The notes under the pieces: model-generated
Told to the model about the DNA's origin: nothing
Database searches by the model: none
What the model saw: the letters and a program-made list of their open reading frames with translations, nothing else
Position numbers and translations under genes: made by a program
Source: JACCVL01 sp963704295
GTDB lineage: Bacteria; Actinomycetota; Actinomycetes; Propionibacteriales; Nocardioidaceae
Assembly: GCA_963704295.1 (NCBI GenBank)
Contig: OY969884.1
Location: forward strand, 2,542,001 to 2,606,000
DNA: 64,000 nt
Direction of reading: 5' to 3'
Shown: in pieces, positions 34,095 through 41,217 of the stretch
Position numbering within the stretch: the first letter of the stretch is position 1
Layout of the letters: every line of letters starts with the position of its first letter

Positions 34095-35299
34095 TGGCAA
34101 CGACGACGCGCAGGTGCATGGTGGCCGCCTCGATGACCGCGCTTGCGCTGGTCGCAGCATGCGGCACGGACAGCGGCGACGGCGAGAGCAGCACGTCCGG
34201 TGGCGGATTCCAGGCACCGGACCTGCCCGCCCTGGAGGCGATCGGCGAGGGCGAGGGTCAGCTGAACGTGCTGGCCTGGCCCGGGTACGCCGAAGACGGC
34301 TCCACCTCGAAGGCGGTCGACTGGGTGACGCCCTTCGAGCAGGAGACCGGCTGTCAGGTCAACGTCAAGCTCTTCGGCACGTCCGACGAGGCCACGACGC
34401 TGATGAAGACAGGCGAGTACGACGTGGTGTCGGCCTCCGGGGACGCCTCGCTGCGGATGATCGCCGCCGGTGACGTGGAGCCGGTCAACACCGACCTGTT
34501 GGAGCACTACGACGACATCTGGCCGTTCCTCAAGGACCAGAAGTGGAACACGATCGACGGGGTCAACTACGGCATCCCGCACGGCTGGGGAGCCAACCTG
34601 CTGATGTGGCGCACCGACGAGGTGAAGCCGGCGCCGGACTCCTGGGGCGTCGTCTTCGACGGGTCCGACGAGTACTCCGGCGAGGTGACGGCGTACGACT
34701 CGCCGATCTACATCGCCGACGCCGCGTTGTACCTGATGAAGACCCAACCGGAGCTGGGCATCGAAGACCCGTACGCGCTGGACGACGAGCAGCTCGCCGC
34801 TGCGGTCGACCTGCTCAAGCAGCAGCGGGAGAACGTCGGCGAGTACTGGTCGGACTACCTCAAGGAGATCCAAGCCTTCAAGTCCGGCTCGACCGTCGTG
34901 GGGACGACCTGGCAGGTGATCGCCAACCTGGCCGAGGCCGACGCTCCGGTCGAGGTGACGCTGCCCGAGGAGGGCGCTACCGGCTGGTCCGACACCTGGA
35001 TGGTCGGGGCGGAGTCCGAGCACAAGAACTGCGCCTACATGTGGCTCAACCACATCAGCGCACCGGAGGTGAACGCCCAGGTTGCGGAGTGGTTCGGCGA
35101 GGCTCCGGGCAACGCCAAGGCCTGTGACTTCACCGAGGCAGCCGACCACTGCGACACCTACCACGCCGGTGACGAGGAGTACGCCGACCAGATCTGGTAC
35201 TGGACCACGCCGATCGAGCAGTGCCTCGACGGTCGCGAGGACGTGACGTGCACGGACTACGGAGACTGGACGCAGGCGTGGACGGAGATCAAGGGCTGA
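34094..35299 (+). CDS. potD: Polyamine-type ABC transporter substrate-binding lipoprotein (second system)
   Basis: This 401-residue protein has a Sec-type lipoprotein signal, MVAASMTALALVAACG, with no twin arginine. The mature part has LNVLAWPGYAEDGS, VVSASGDASLRMIAAGDVEP and GINYG/IPHGWGANLLMW-like segments typical of putrescine/spermidine binders. Four or more Cys near the C-terminus (KACDFTEAADHCDTYHAG, EQCLDGREDVTCTDYG) suggest disulfides. It differs clearly from the first PotD, suggesting a different ligand. Confidence 0.9.
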   Translation: MATTTRRCMVAASMTALALVAACGTDSGDGESSTSGGGFQAPDLPALEAIGEGEGQLNVLAWPGYAEDGSTSKAVDWVTPFEQETGCQVNVKLFGTSDEATTLMKTGEYDVVSASGDASLRMIAAGDVEPVNTDLLEHYDDIWPFLKDQKWNTIDGVNYGIPHGWGANLLMWRTDEVKPAPDSWGVVFDGSDEYSGEVTAYDSPIYIADAALYLMKTQPELGIEDPYALDDEQLAAAVDLLKQQRENVGEYWSDYLKEIQAFKSGSTVVGTTWQVIANLAEADAPVEVTLPEEGATGWSDTWMVGAESEHKNCAYMWLNHISAPEVNAQVAEWFGEAPGNAKACDFTEAADHCDTYHAGDEEYADQIWYWTTPIEQCLDGREDVTCTDYGDWTQAWTEIKG

Positions 35300-35315
35300 C
35301 GCAGCCCTCGACGAG

Positions 35316-36188
35316 ATGACGACGATCCCCGAGGGCCGCACCCGCCGGGCATCGGCGTTCCTGCACCGGCACCCGCGCGTGCGGCTGTCCGGAGTGCTGG
35401 CAGCGCCGATGCTCTGGCTGGGTGTGGCCTACCTGGGGTCGCTCGCCGCCCTGCTGGTCACGGCGTTCTGGCAGGTGGACCCGTTCACCGCGGAGATCAA
35501 CCGGGTCTGGAACGTGCAGAACTTCGTCGACATCTGGTCGGTCGAGGTCTACCGGACGATCACCCTGCGCACGATCGGGGTGGCGATGGCGGTGACGGTG
35601 ATCGATGCCGTCATCGCCTTCCCGATCGCCTTCTACATGGCCAAGGTGGCCAGCCCCCGGGTCGCCCGGCTGCTCGTCGTGGCGGTGCTGATGCCGCTGT
35701 GGGCCAGCTACCTGGTGAAGGCCTACGCCTGGCGGGTGATGACCATCGACGGCGGCGTCCTGGAGGGGTCGGTCGGGGTCACACCGGGATTCGGCCTCGT
35801 CACCCTGGTGCTCACGCTTTCCTACCTGTGGCTTCCGTACATGATCCTGCCCATCTACGCCGGGCTCGACCGGATGCCCGACTCGCTGCTGGACGCGTCT
35901 GCGGACCTGGGGGCCAAGGCCGGTCGGACGCTGCGCTCGGTGGTGTTCCCCGTCGTGGTGCCGGCGGTGTTCGCCGGCTCGGTGTTCACCTTCTCGCTGT
36001 CGCTCGGCGACTACATCGCGGTCGAGATCATCGGTGGCACGAGCCAGATGCTGGGCACCGTCGTCTACGACAACGTGGGCGCCGCCAACAACCTGCCGTT
36101 CGCGGCGGCGATGGCCACCTTGTCCGTCGGAGTGATGCTCATCTACCTGGCGGCCGTGCGGCGCACCGGCGCGCTGGAGAACCTGTGA
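35316..36188 (+). CDS. potB: Polyamine ABC transporter permease (second system, PotB type)
   Basis: This 290-residue permease has about six membrane helices, starting LSGVLAAPMLWLGVAYLGSL. The EAA loop LLDASADLGAKAGRTLRSVV contacts the ATPase. The conserved SLSLGDYIAVEIIGGTSQM segment is typical of this permease family. It lies 16 nt after the binding-protein gene and 16 nt before its partner permease. Confidence 0.93.
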   Translation: MTTIPEGRTRRASAFLHRHPRVRLSGVLAAPMLWLGVAYLGSLAALLVTAFWQVDPFTAEINRVWNVQNFVDIWSVEVYRTITLRTIGVAMAVTVIDAVIAFPIAFYMAKVASPRVARLLVVAVLMPLWASYLVKAYAWRVMTIDGGVLEGSVGVTPGFGLVTLVLTLSYLWLPYMILPIYAGLDRMPDSLLDASADLGAKAGRTLRSVVFPVVVPAVFAGSVFTFSLSLGDYIAVEIIGGTSQMLGTVVYDNVGAANNLPFAAAMATLSVGVMLIYLAAVRRTGALENL

Positions 36189-36204
36189 CCGCGGGGGACA
36201 ACCC

Positions 36205-37011
36205 ATGATCCTTTCCCGGCCCGCTCGCCTGATCCTCGGAGCCTGCGTGACGTTCGTGCTCCTGGTGGTCTACCTGCCCCTGGTCGTCGTGGTCGTCAAC
36301 TCGTTCAACGCCGACTCGACCTTCGGCTGGCCCCCCTCTGGCTGGACGCTGCGCTGGTGGGAGGCCACCGCCGACAACGGCGGGGCCCGGGCCGCGCTGG
36401 GCACGAGCATCCGGGCCGGACTGGCCGCCACCGGGGTGAGCCTGGTGCTCGGCACCGCCGCGGCGTTCGCCCTGCAGCGCTACCGGTTCTTCGGCCGGGA
36501 GACCGTGTCGCTGCTCGTGATCCTGCCCATCGCCCTGCCCGGCATCGTGACCGGTATCGCGCTGAACAACGCCTTCCGGACCGTGCTCGGGGTCGACCTC
36601 GGCTTCCTCACCCTGGTGGTCGCGCACGCCACGTTCTGCATCGTCGTGGTGTTCAACAACGTCATCGCTCGGCTGCGACGGCTGGGCAGCAGCGTCGAGG
36701 AGGCCTCGATGGACCTCGGGGCCACGCGATGGACCACCTTCCGGCTGGTCACCTTCCCGCTGCTGCGCTCGGCGCTGCTGGCCGGCGCGCTGCTGGCTTT
36801 CGCGCTCAGCTTCGACGAGATCATCGTGACCACCTTCACCGCCGGGGGAGAGGTTCAGACGCTGCCGATCTGGATCTTCAACAACCTGTTCCGACCGAAC
36901 CAGGCGCCGGTTGTCAACGTGGTCGCGGCCGCGCTGATCGTGGCGTCGATCATCCCGATCTGGCTCACCCAGCGGCTGGCCGGCGATGCCAACGCGGGTG
37001 GCCGGATCTAG
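36205..37011 (+). CDS. potC: Polyamine ABC transporter permease (second system, PotC type)
   Basis: This 268-residue permease begins with LILGACVTFVLLVVYLPLVV and VVNSFNADSTFGWPPSGWTL. The EAA loop VEEASMDLGATRWTTFRLVT and FALSFDEIIVTTFTAGGEVQ are characteristic of PotC. It completes the second transporter; the dehydrogenase gene follows after 201 nt and has its own candidate promoter. Confidence 0.93.
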   Translation: MILSRPARLILGACVTFVLLVVYLPLVVVVVNSFNADSTFGWPPSGWTLRWWEATADNGGARAALGTSIRAGLAATGVSLVLGTAAAFALQRYRFFGRETVSLLVILPIALPGIVTGIALNNAFRTVLGVDLGFLTLVVAHATFCIVVVFNNVIARLRRLGSSVEEASMDLGATRWTTFRLVTFPLLRSALLAGALLAFALSFDEIIVTTFTAGGEVQTLPIWIFNNLFRPNQAPVVNVVAAALIVASIIPIWLTQRLAGDANAGGRI

Positions 37012-37212
37012 CGCCTGCCGTGGCCGGCAGATCGCTGGCCGGGTTCGCCGGCCGAAGCCCGACTGCTGCTGCTGCCATCTGTTGGCGGCCGTCACGCCGG
37101 TCGAGCCCTAGGGAGTTGCGACGGATCCCGTTGCATTACGCGGCTCGGATGGAGAGGATGCGTCGTACGGCCAGGGTCCGACTGTCGAATCCGATACCTA
37201 GGAGTTGTCTGC
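37012..37212 (+). promoter_or_regulatory. Intergenic region with hairpin and candidate promoter for the second dehydrogenase
   Basis: GGCCGG-GTTCG-CCGGCC at 37037-37053 forms a compact hairpin that could end the transporter transcript. TTGCAT (37131-37136) and GAGGAT (37154-37159) are 17 nt apart and could form a promoter for the gene at 37213. A GAATCCG at 37187-37193 resembles the box found in the other polyamine promoters of this window. Confidence 0.3.
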
Positions 37213-38658
37213 GTGTCCGAGAAGCGTGCCTTCCGAAACTTCATCGGCGGTGAGTCTGTCGACTCCGCCGACGGATCGACCTACGACGTGGTGGACCCGG
37301 TCACCGGCGCGGTCTACGCGACCGCGCCGCTCTCGGGCCAGGAGGACGTCGACCGAGCGACGCGGGCAGCCCAGACCGCCTTCGAGGGCTGGCGTGACGC
37401 CACCCCCAGTGAGCGGCAGCAGGGGTTGCTCAAGCTCGCCGACGCGCTGGAGAGCCGCGCCGAAGAGGTCGTCGCCGTCGAGAGCCGGGACACCGGCAAG
37501 CCGATCCAGCTGACGCTGGACGAGGAGATCCCGCCGATGGTGGACCAGATCCGGTTCTTCGCCGGCGCCGCCCGGGTGCTGGAGGGGAAGTCGGCGGGGG
37601 AGTACATGGCCGGGCTGACGTCGTTCGTGCGGCGCGAACCGATCGGCGTCTGCGCGCAGGTCACGCCGTGGAACTACCCGATCATGATGGCGATCTGGAA
37701 GGTGGCGCCGGCCATCGCGGCCGGCAACACCGTCGTGCTCAAGCCGAGCGACACCACGCCTGCCTCGACCACACTGCTCGCCGAGATCGCGGCGGAGTTC
37801 CTCCCTCCCGGCGTGCTGAACGTCGTGTGCGGTGACCGAGACACCGGCCGGGCACTGGTCTCGCATCCCGTCCCGCAGATGGCGTCGATCACCGGATCGG
37901 TCCGAGCCGGCAAGGAGGTGGCGAAGTCGGCCGCGGACGACCTGAAGAAGGTGCATCTCGAGCTCGGTGGCAAGGCGCCGGTCGTCGTCTTCGACGACGC
38001 GGACCTGGAGGCCGCGGCCGAGGCGATCTCGGTGGCCGGCTTCTTCAACGCCGGGCAGGACTGCACGGCGGCCACCCGCGTCCTGGCCGGTCCGCGGGTG
38101 CACGACGACTTCGTCAGCGCGCTGGTCGAACAGGCGAGGAGCACGCGTACCGGCCGGCCCGACGACGCCGACGTGCTCTACGGTCCGGTGAACTCCGACG
38201 CCCAGTTGTCGAAGGTCAGCGGTTTCATCGACCGACTGCCCGACCACGCCTCGCTCGGCGCGGGCGGCGAGCGGGTCGGGGGCGACCTCGCCGACGGCTA
38301 CTTCTACTCGCCGACCGTGGTCAGCGGGCTGCACCAGGACGACGAGGCGGTGCAGGACGAGATCTTCGGCCCGGTGATCACCGTGCAGCGCTTCAGCGAC
38401 GAGGACGAGGCGGTGCGCTGGGCGAACGGCGTCGAGTACGGCCTCGCGTCGAGCGTCTGGACGCGAGACCACGGCCGGGCGATGCGGATGTCGCGGCGGC
38501 TGGACTTCGGCTGCGTGTGGATCAACACCCACATCCCGCTGGTCGCCGAGATGCCGCACGGTGGGTTCAAGCACTCCGGCTACGGCAAGGACCTGTCGAT
38601 GTACGGGCTCGAGGACTACACCCGGGTCAAGCACGTCATGACCAACATCGAGGCCTGA
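37213..38658 (+). CDS. Aldehyde dehydrogenase, aminobutyraldehyde type (second copy)
   Basis: This 481-residue dehydrogenase has FIGGESVDSADGSTYDVVDP, VTPWNYPIMMAIWKVAPAIA, ELGGKAPVVVFDDADLEAA and NAGQDCTAATRVLAG with the catalytic Cys. It ends with the same WINTHIPLVAEMPHGGFKHS pattern as the copy at 19869-21368. It would oxidise an omega-aminoaldehyde such as 4-aminobutanal or 5-aminopentanal. The GTG at 37213 follows TAGGAG. Location next to the second transporter suggests one dehydrogenase per uptake system. Confidence 0.9.
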   Translation: MSEKRAFRNFIGGESVDSADGSTYDVVDPVTGAVYATAPLSGQEDVDRATRAAQTAFEGWRDATPSERQQGLLKLADALESRAEEVVAVESRDTGKPIQLTLDEEIPPMVDQIRFFAGAARVLEGKSAGEYMAGLTSFVRREPIGVCAQVTPWNYPIMMAIWKVAPAIAAGNTVVLKPSDTTPASTTLLAEIAAEFLPPGVLNVVCGDRDTGRALVSHPVPQMASITGSVRAGKEVAKSAADDLKKVHLELGGKAPVVVFDDADLEAAAEAISVAGFFNAGQDCTAATRVLAGPRVHDDFVSALVEQARSTRTGRPDDADVLYGPVNSDAQLSKVSGFIDRLPDHASLGAGGERVGGDLADGYFYSPTVVSGLHQDDEAVQDEIFGPVITVQRFSDEDEAVRWANGVEYGLASSVWTRDHGRAMRMSRRLDFGCVWINTHIPLVAEMPHGGFKHSGYGKDLSMYGLEDYTRVKHVMTNIEA

Positions 38659-38662
38659 CCCG

Positions 38663-39892
38663 ATGCCGTCGGGGACGCCCATGCGCATCCTGCTCGTGGG
38701 TGCCGGCGGGGTCGGCGCGGCCTTCACCGCCATCGCCGCCCGCCGGGACTTCTTCGAGGCCTGCGTGGTCGCCGACTACGACGAGGCTCGGGCGGCCCGG
38801 GCGGTGTCGGCCCTGGGCGACAGCCGTTTCACCGCCGCGCAGGTGGACGCCTCGTCCGCCGACGCGGTGGCGGCGCTGTGCCGGGCGAACAGCGTCACCC
38901 ACGTCATGAACGCGGTCGATCCCCGCTTCGTGATGGGCATCTTCGACGGTGCCTTCGCGGCGGGCGCCGACTATCTGGACATGGCGATGAGCCTGTCCAC
39001 GCCCCATCCCGAGCGACCGTACGAGGAGTGCGGGGTCAAGCTGGGCGACCGGCAGTTCGCGGTCGCGGACCGGTGGGAGGCTGGCGGCCGGCTGGCGCTG
39101 GTGGGGATCGGCGTCGAGCCCGGACTGTCGGACGTGTTCGCCCGTTACGCCGCGGACCACCTGTTCGCCGAGATCGACGAGCTCGGGACCCGCGACGGCG
39201 CCAACCTGACCGTGGAGGGCTACGAGTTCGCGCCGTCGTTCTCGATCTGGACGACGATCGAGGAGTGCCTGAACCCGCCGGTGATCTGGGAGAGGGAGCG
39301 CGGCTGGTTCACCACCGAGCCGTTCAGCGAGCCGGAGGTCTTCGACTTCCCCGAGGGCATCGGGCCGGTCGAGTGCGTCAACGTGGAGCACGAGGAGGTG
39401 CTGCTGATGCCGCGCTGGCTGGACGCGCGGCGGGCCACCTTCAAGTACGGCCTCGGCGAGGAGTTCATCGAGGTGCTCCGGACGCTGCACAAGCTCGGCC
39501 TGGACTCGACCTCGCCGGTGAAGGTGGGCGGGACCGAGGTCAGCCCGCGCGACGTCGTCGCCGCCTGCCTGCCCGACCCGGCGGCGCTCGGTGACCGGAT
39601 GCGCGGCAAGACCTGCGCCGGGGTCTGGGTGACCGGCACCGGGAAGGACGGGAGCCCGCGGTCGGCGTACCTCTACCACGTGGTCGACAACGAGTGGTCG
39701 ATGCGGGAGTACGGGCACCAGTGCGTGGTCTGGCAGACCGCGGTGAACCCCGTGGTCGCACTCGAGCTGCTCGCCACCGGTACCTGGTCGGGTTCCGGCG
39801 TGCTCGGCCCGGAGGCGTTCGACGCCGTCCCGTTCCTCGACCTGCTCACGGCGTACGGCAGCCCCTGGGGCGTCCGCGACGACACCCCCTGA
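38663..39892 (+). CDS. Saccharopine-dehydrogenase-like oxidoreductase
   Basis: This 409-residue protein has an N-terminal NAD(P)-binding Rossmann motif ILLVGAGGVGAAFTAIAAR, then NAVDPRFVMGIFDGAFAAGA, LVGIGVEPGLSDVFARYAA and a C-terminal domain ending WSGSGVLGPEAFDAVPFLDL. The family includes saccharopine, homospermidine and carboxynorspermidine dehydrogenases. It starts 4 nt after the dehydrogenase stop, so the two are co-expressed. A role in lysine or polyamine conversion fits, but the reaction is unknown. Its last codons ACC-CCC-TGA lie in an inverted repeat shared with the facing gene. Confidence 0.82.
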   Translation: MPSGTPMRILLVGAGGVGAAFTAIAARRDFFEACVVADYDEARAARAVSALGDSRFTAAQVDASSADAVAALCRANSVTHVMNAVDPRFVMGIFDGAFAAGADYLDMAMSLSTPHPERPYEECGVKLGDRQFAVADRWEAGGRLALVGIGVEPGLSDVFARYAADHLFAEIDELGTRDGANLTVEGYEFAPSFSIWTTIEECLNPPVIWERERGWFTTEPFSEPEVFDFPEGIGPVECVNVEHEEVLLMPRWLDARRATFKYGLGEEFIEVLRTLHKLGLDSTSPVKVGGTEVSPRDVVAACLPDPAALGDRMRGKTCAGVWVTGTGKDGSPRSAYLYHVVDNEWSMREYGHQCVVWQTAVNPVVALELLATGTWSGSGVLGPEAFDAVPFLDLLTAYGSPWGVRDDTP

Positions 39893-39899
39893 CCCCTTG

Positions 39900-39941
39900 C
39901 GTCATACGACGCGCCGTCGATAGGCAGCGACTCGTATGACG
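39900..39941 (+). repeat. 42-bp palindromic repeat L1
   Basis: Perfect 10-bp arms CGTCATACGA (39900-39909) and TCGTATGACG (39932-39941) flank a core containing CGCGCCGTCGATAGGC. The core is identical in L2 and, inverted, in R2. Confidence 0.9.
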
Positions 39942-39962
39942 TTCTCGCGATGCCGCCCGGGG

Positions 39963-40004
39963 CGTCATACGACGCGCCGTCGATAGGCATCCACCTGGAT
40001 GACG
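39963..40004 (+). repeat. 42-bp palindromic repeat L2
   Basis: The first 27 bases match L1 exactly (39963-39989). The right arm has diverged to CTGGATGACG, and a local ATCCA/TGGAT hairpin has formed. It starts 63 bp after the start of L1 and ends 98 bp before the chosen start of the DUF559 gene. Confidence 0.9.
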
Positions 40005-40101
40005 GCCGGGGGAGGTGCCCAGGGCTCCGGCGTGGAATCGGTGTCCACAGCCGGAGGCCGTACGGGGACGGGTCCGTGCCTCATCGGACCAGGCTCCGAC
40101 A

Positions 40102-41091
40102 GTGTCGACCACTGTGCTCCAGCGGACACGCCGCCGGCGCCCGGTCCGTGTGGCCCACGACGCCGAGCAGCGTCGAGCCCGCCGCGACCGGGTGGCCGAA
40201 CTCGCCGTCGGCCAGGACGGCGTGGTCTCGCGTCGCCAGCTGTTCGCGGCGGGTCTCACGCGCTGGCAGATCACCGCTGAGCTGCGCGCCGGGCGCTGGC
40301 GGGCGCACGGCCGGCAGACCATCGCCGCGCACACGGGTGACCTGACCGGCCGCGCGCCGTACTGGAGGGCGGTGTTCGAGGCCGGTCCGCGTGCGGTGGT
40401 CGACGGCGTCAGCGCGCTGCTGCTCGCCGGGTTGGAGAACTGGCAGTCCGACGTCGTCCGGGTGTCGGTGCCTCGCGGCGCCCGCATCCAGCGCCTCCGC
40501 GGCACGGTGGTGCGTCAAACCAGACGGCTGCGTGATGACGACGTGGTGCCCGTGGGGGTTCCTCGGGTGCGCCCCGAGGTGGCCGCCGTGCGAGCGGGCC
40601 TATGGGCTGTCACTGACCGGCAGGCGGCAACGGTGTTGTCGATGACCGTGCAGCAGCGGCTGGCCACGCCGGAGGCCATCGGGGTCGCGTTGCTCGACGT
40701 CCGGCGGGACAAGCGTCGGCGGCTCCTCGAGTCGGTGGTGCTCGACCTGCTCGGCGGTGCGCAGTCGATGGGTGAGATCGACTTCGGACGGGAGTGTCGG
40801 CGGCGGGGGTTGCCGGAGCCGAGCCGGCAGGTCGTCCGGCGCGGTCCGTCCGGGCGGATCTACCTCGACGTGCGCTGGGATCGCTACCGGGTGGTCGTGG
40901 AGATCGACGGCGTGCAGCACCTGCGCGTCGAGGCGATCGTGCGCGACGCCCTCCGGCAGAACAGCGTCGCGTTGGCGGGTGACACCGTGCTGCGGTTGCC
41001 GGTGCTCGCCCTCCGGGTCGCCCCGGACGCGTTCTTCGCCCAGGTCATCGAGGCTCTGGTCGCGGGCGGCTGGCACCGTACGGCGCGCTGA
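40102..41091 (+). CDS. DUF559 protein: AbiEi-like winged helix plus PD-(D/E)XK nuclease-like domain
   Basis: This 329-residue protein has an N-terminal winged-helix segment (AVGQDGVVSRRQLFAAGLTR, ITAELRAGRWRAHG) like the antitoxin-type domain of AbiEi proteins. A middle linker leads to a C-terminal Vsr-like DUF559 domain with YLDVRWDRYRVVVEIDGVQH, giving Asp256, Glu267 and Asp269 as likely metal ligands. The GTG at 40102 is preferred; an in-frame GTG at 40015 would add 29 non-conserved residues. The family is abundant in high-GC actinobacteria but has no agreed function. Here it is enclosed by inverted repeats. Confidence 0.85.
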   Translation: MSTTVLQRTRRRRPVRVAHDAEQRRARRDRVAELAVGQDGVVSRRQLFAAGLTRWQITAELRAGRWRAHGRQTIAAHTGDLTGRAPYWRAVFEAGPRAVVDGVSALLLAGLENWQSDVVRVSVPRGARIQRLRGTVVRQTRRLRDDDVVPVGVPRVRPEVAAVRAGLWAVTDRQAATVLSMTVQQRLATPEAIGVALLDVRRDKRRRLLESVVLDLLGGAQSMGEIDFGRECRRRGLPEPSRQVVRRGPSGRIYLDVRWDRYRVVVEIDGVQHLRVEAIVRDALRQNSVALAGDTVLRLPVLALRVAPDAFFAQVIEALVAGGWHRTAR

Positions 41092-41101
41092 CCCATCCGG
41101 A

Positions 41102-41143
41102 CGTCATCCACTGCGTGGCATACCACCGGCGCGTCGGATGACG
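41102..41143 (-). repeat. 42-bp palindromic repeat R1 (inverted)
   Basis: Arms GGACGTCATCC (41099-41109) and GGATGACGTCC (41136-41146) are perfect 11-bp inverted repeats. On the minus strand it reads CGTCATCCGACGCGCCG at its start, matching L1 at all but one of 17 positions; the inner part has diverged. Confidence 0.85.
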
Positions 41144-41163
41144 TCCCGCCGAGGCCCCCGGGA

Positions 41164-41205
41164 CGTCATCCGGCGCGTTGCCTATCGACGGCGCGTTGTA
41201 TGACG
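41164..41205 (-). repeat. 42-bp palindromic repeat R2 (inverted)
   Basis: On the minus strand it contains CGCGCCGTCGATAGGCA exactly as in L1 and L2, begins CGTCATACA, and is preceded by CCTTG exactly as L1 is. It starts 62 bp from R1, mirroring the 63-bp spacing of L1 and L2. Confidence 0.9.
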
Positions 41206-41217
41206 CAAGGTCGTGGG

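Larger units (their letters stand above)
39895..41210. mobile_element. DUF559 gene unit bounded by inverted pairs of palindromic repeats
   Basis: The unit starts with CCTTGCGTCATAC at 39895 and ends with the related inverted sequence GTATGACGCAAGG at 41210. Inside each end lie two 42-bp repeats of one family, 20-21 bp apart, with the right pair inverted relative to the left pair. The single gene between them encodes a DUF559 nuclease-like protein. The unit fits between the stop codons of two convergent genes. There is no transposase and no clear target duplication, so mobility is inferred from structure. Confidence 0.5.

Noticed and set aside
39900..40004. Short CRISPR-like array at the left repeats
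   Set aside because: There are only two repeats per side, each palindromic, with 20-21 bp gaps, the opposite pair inverted and no cas genes.
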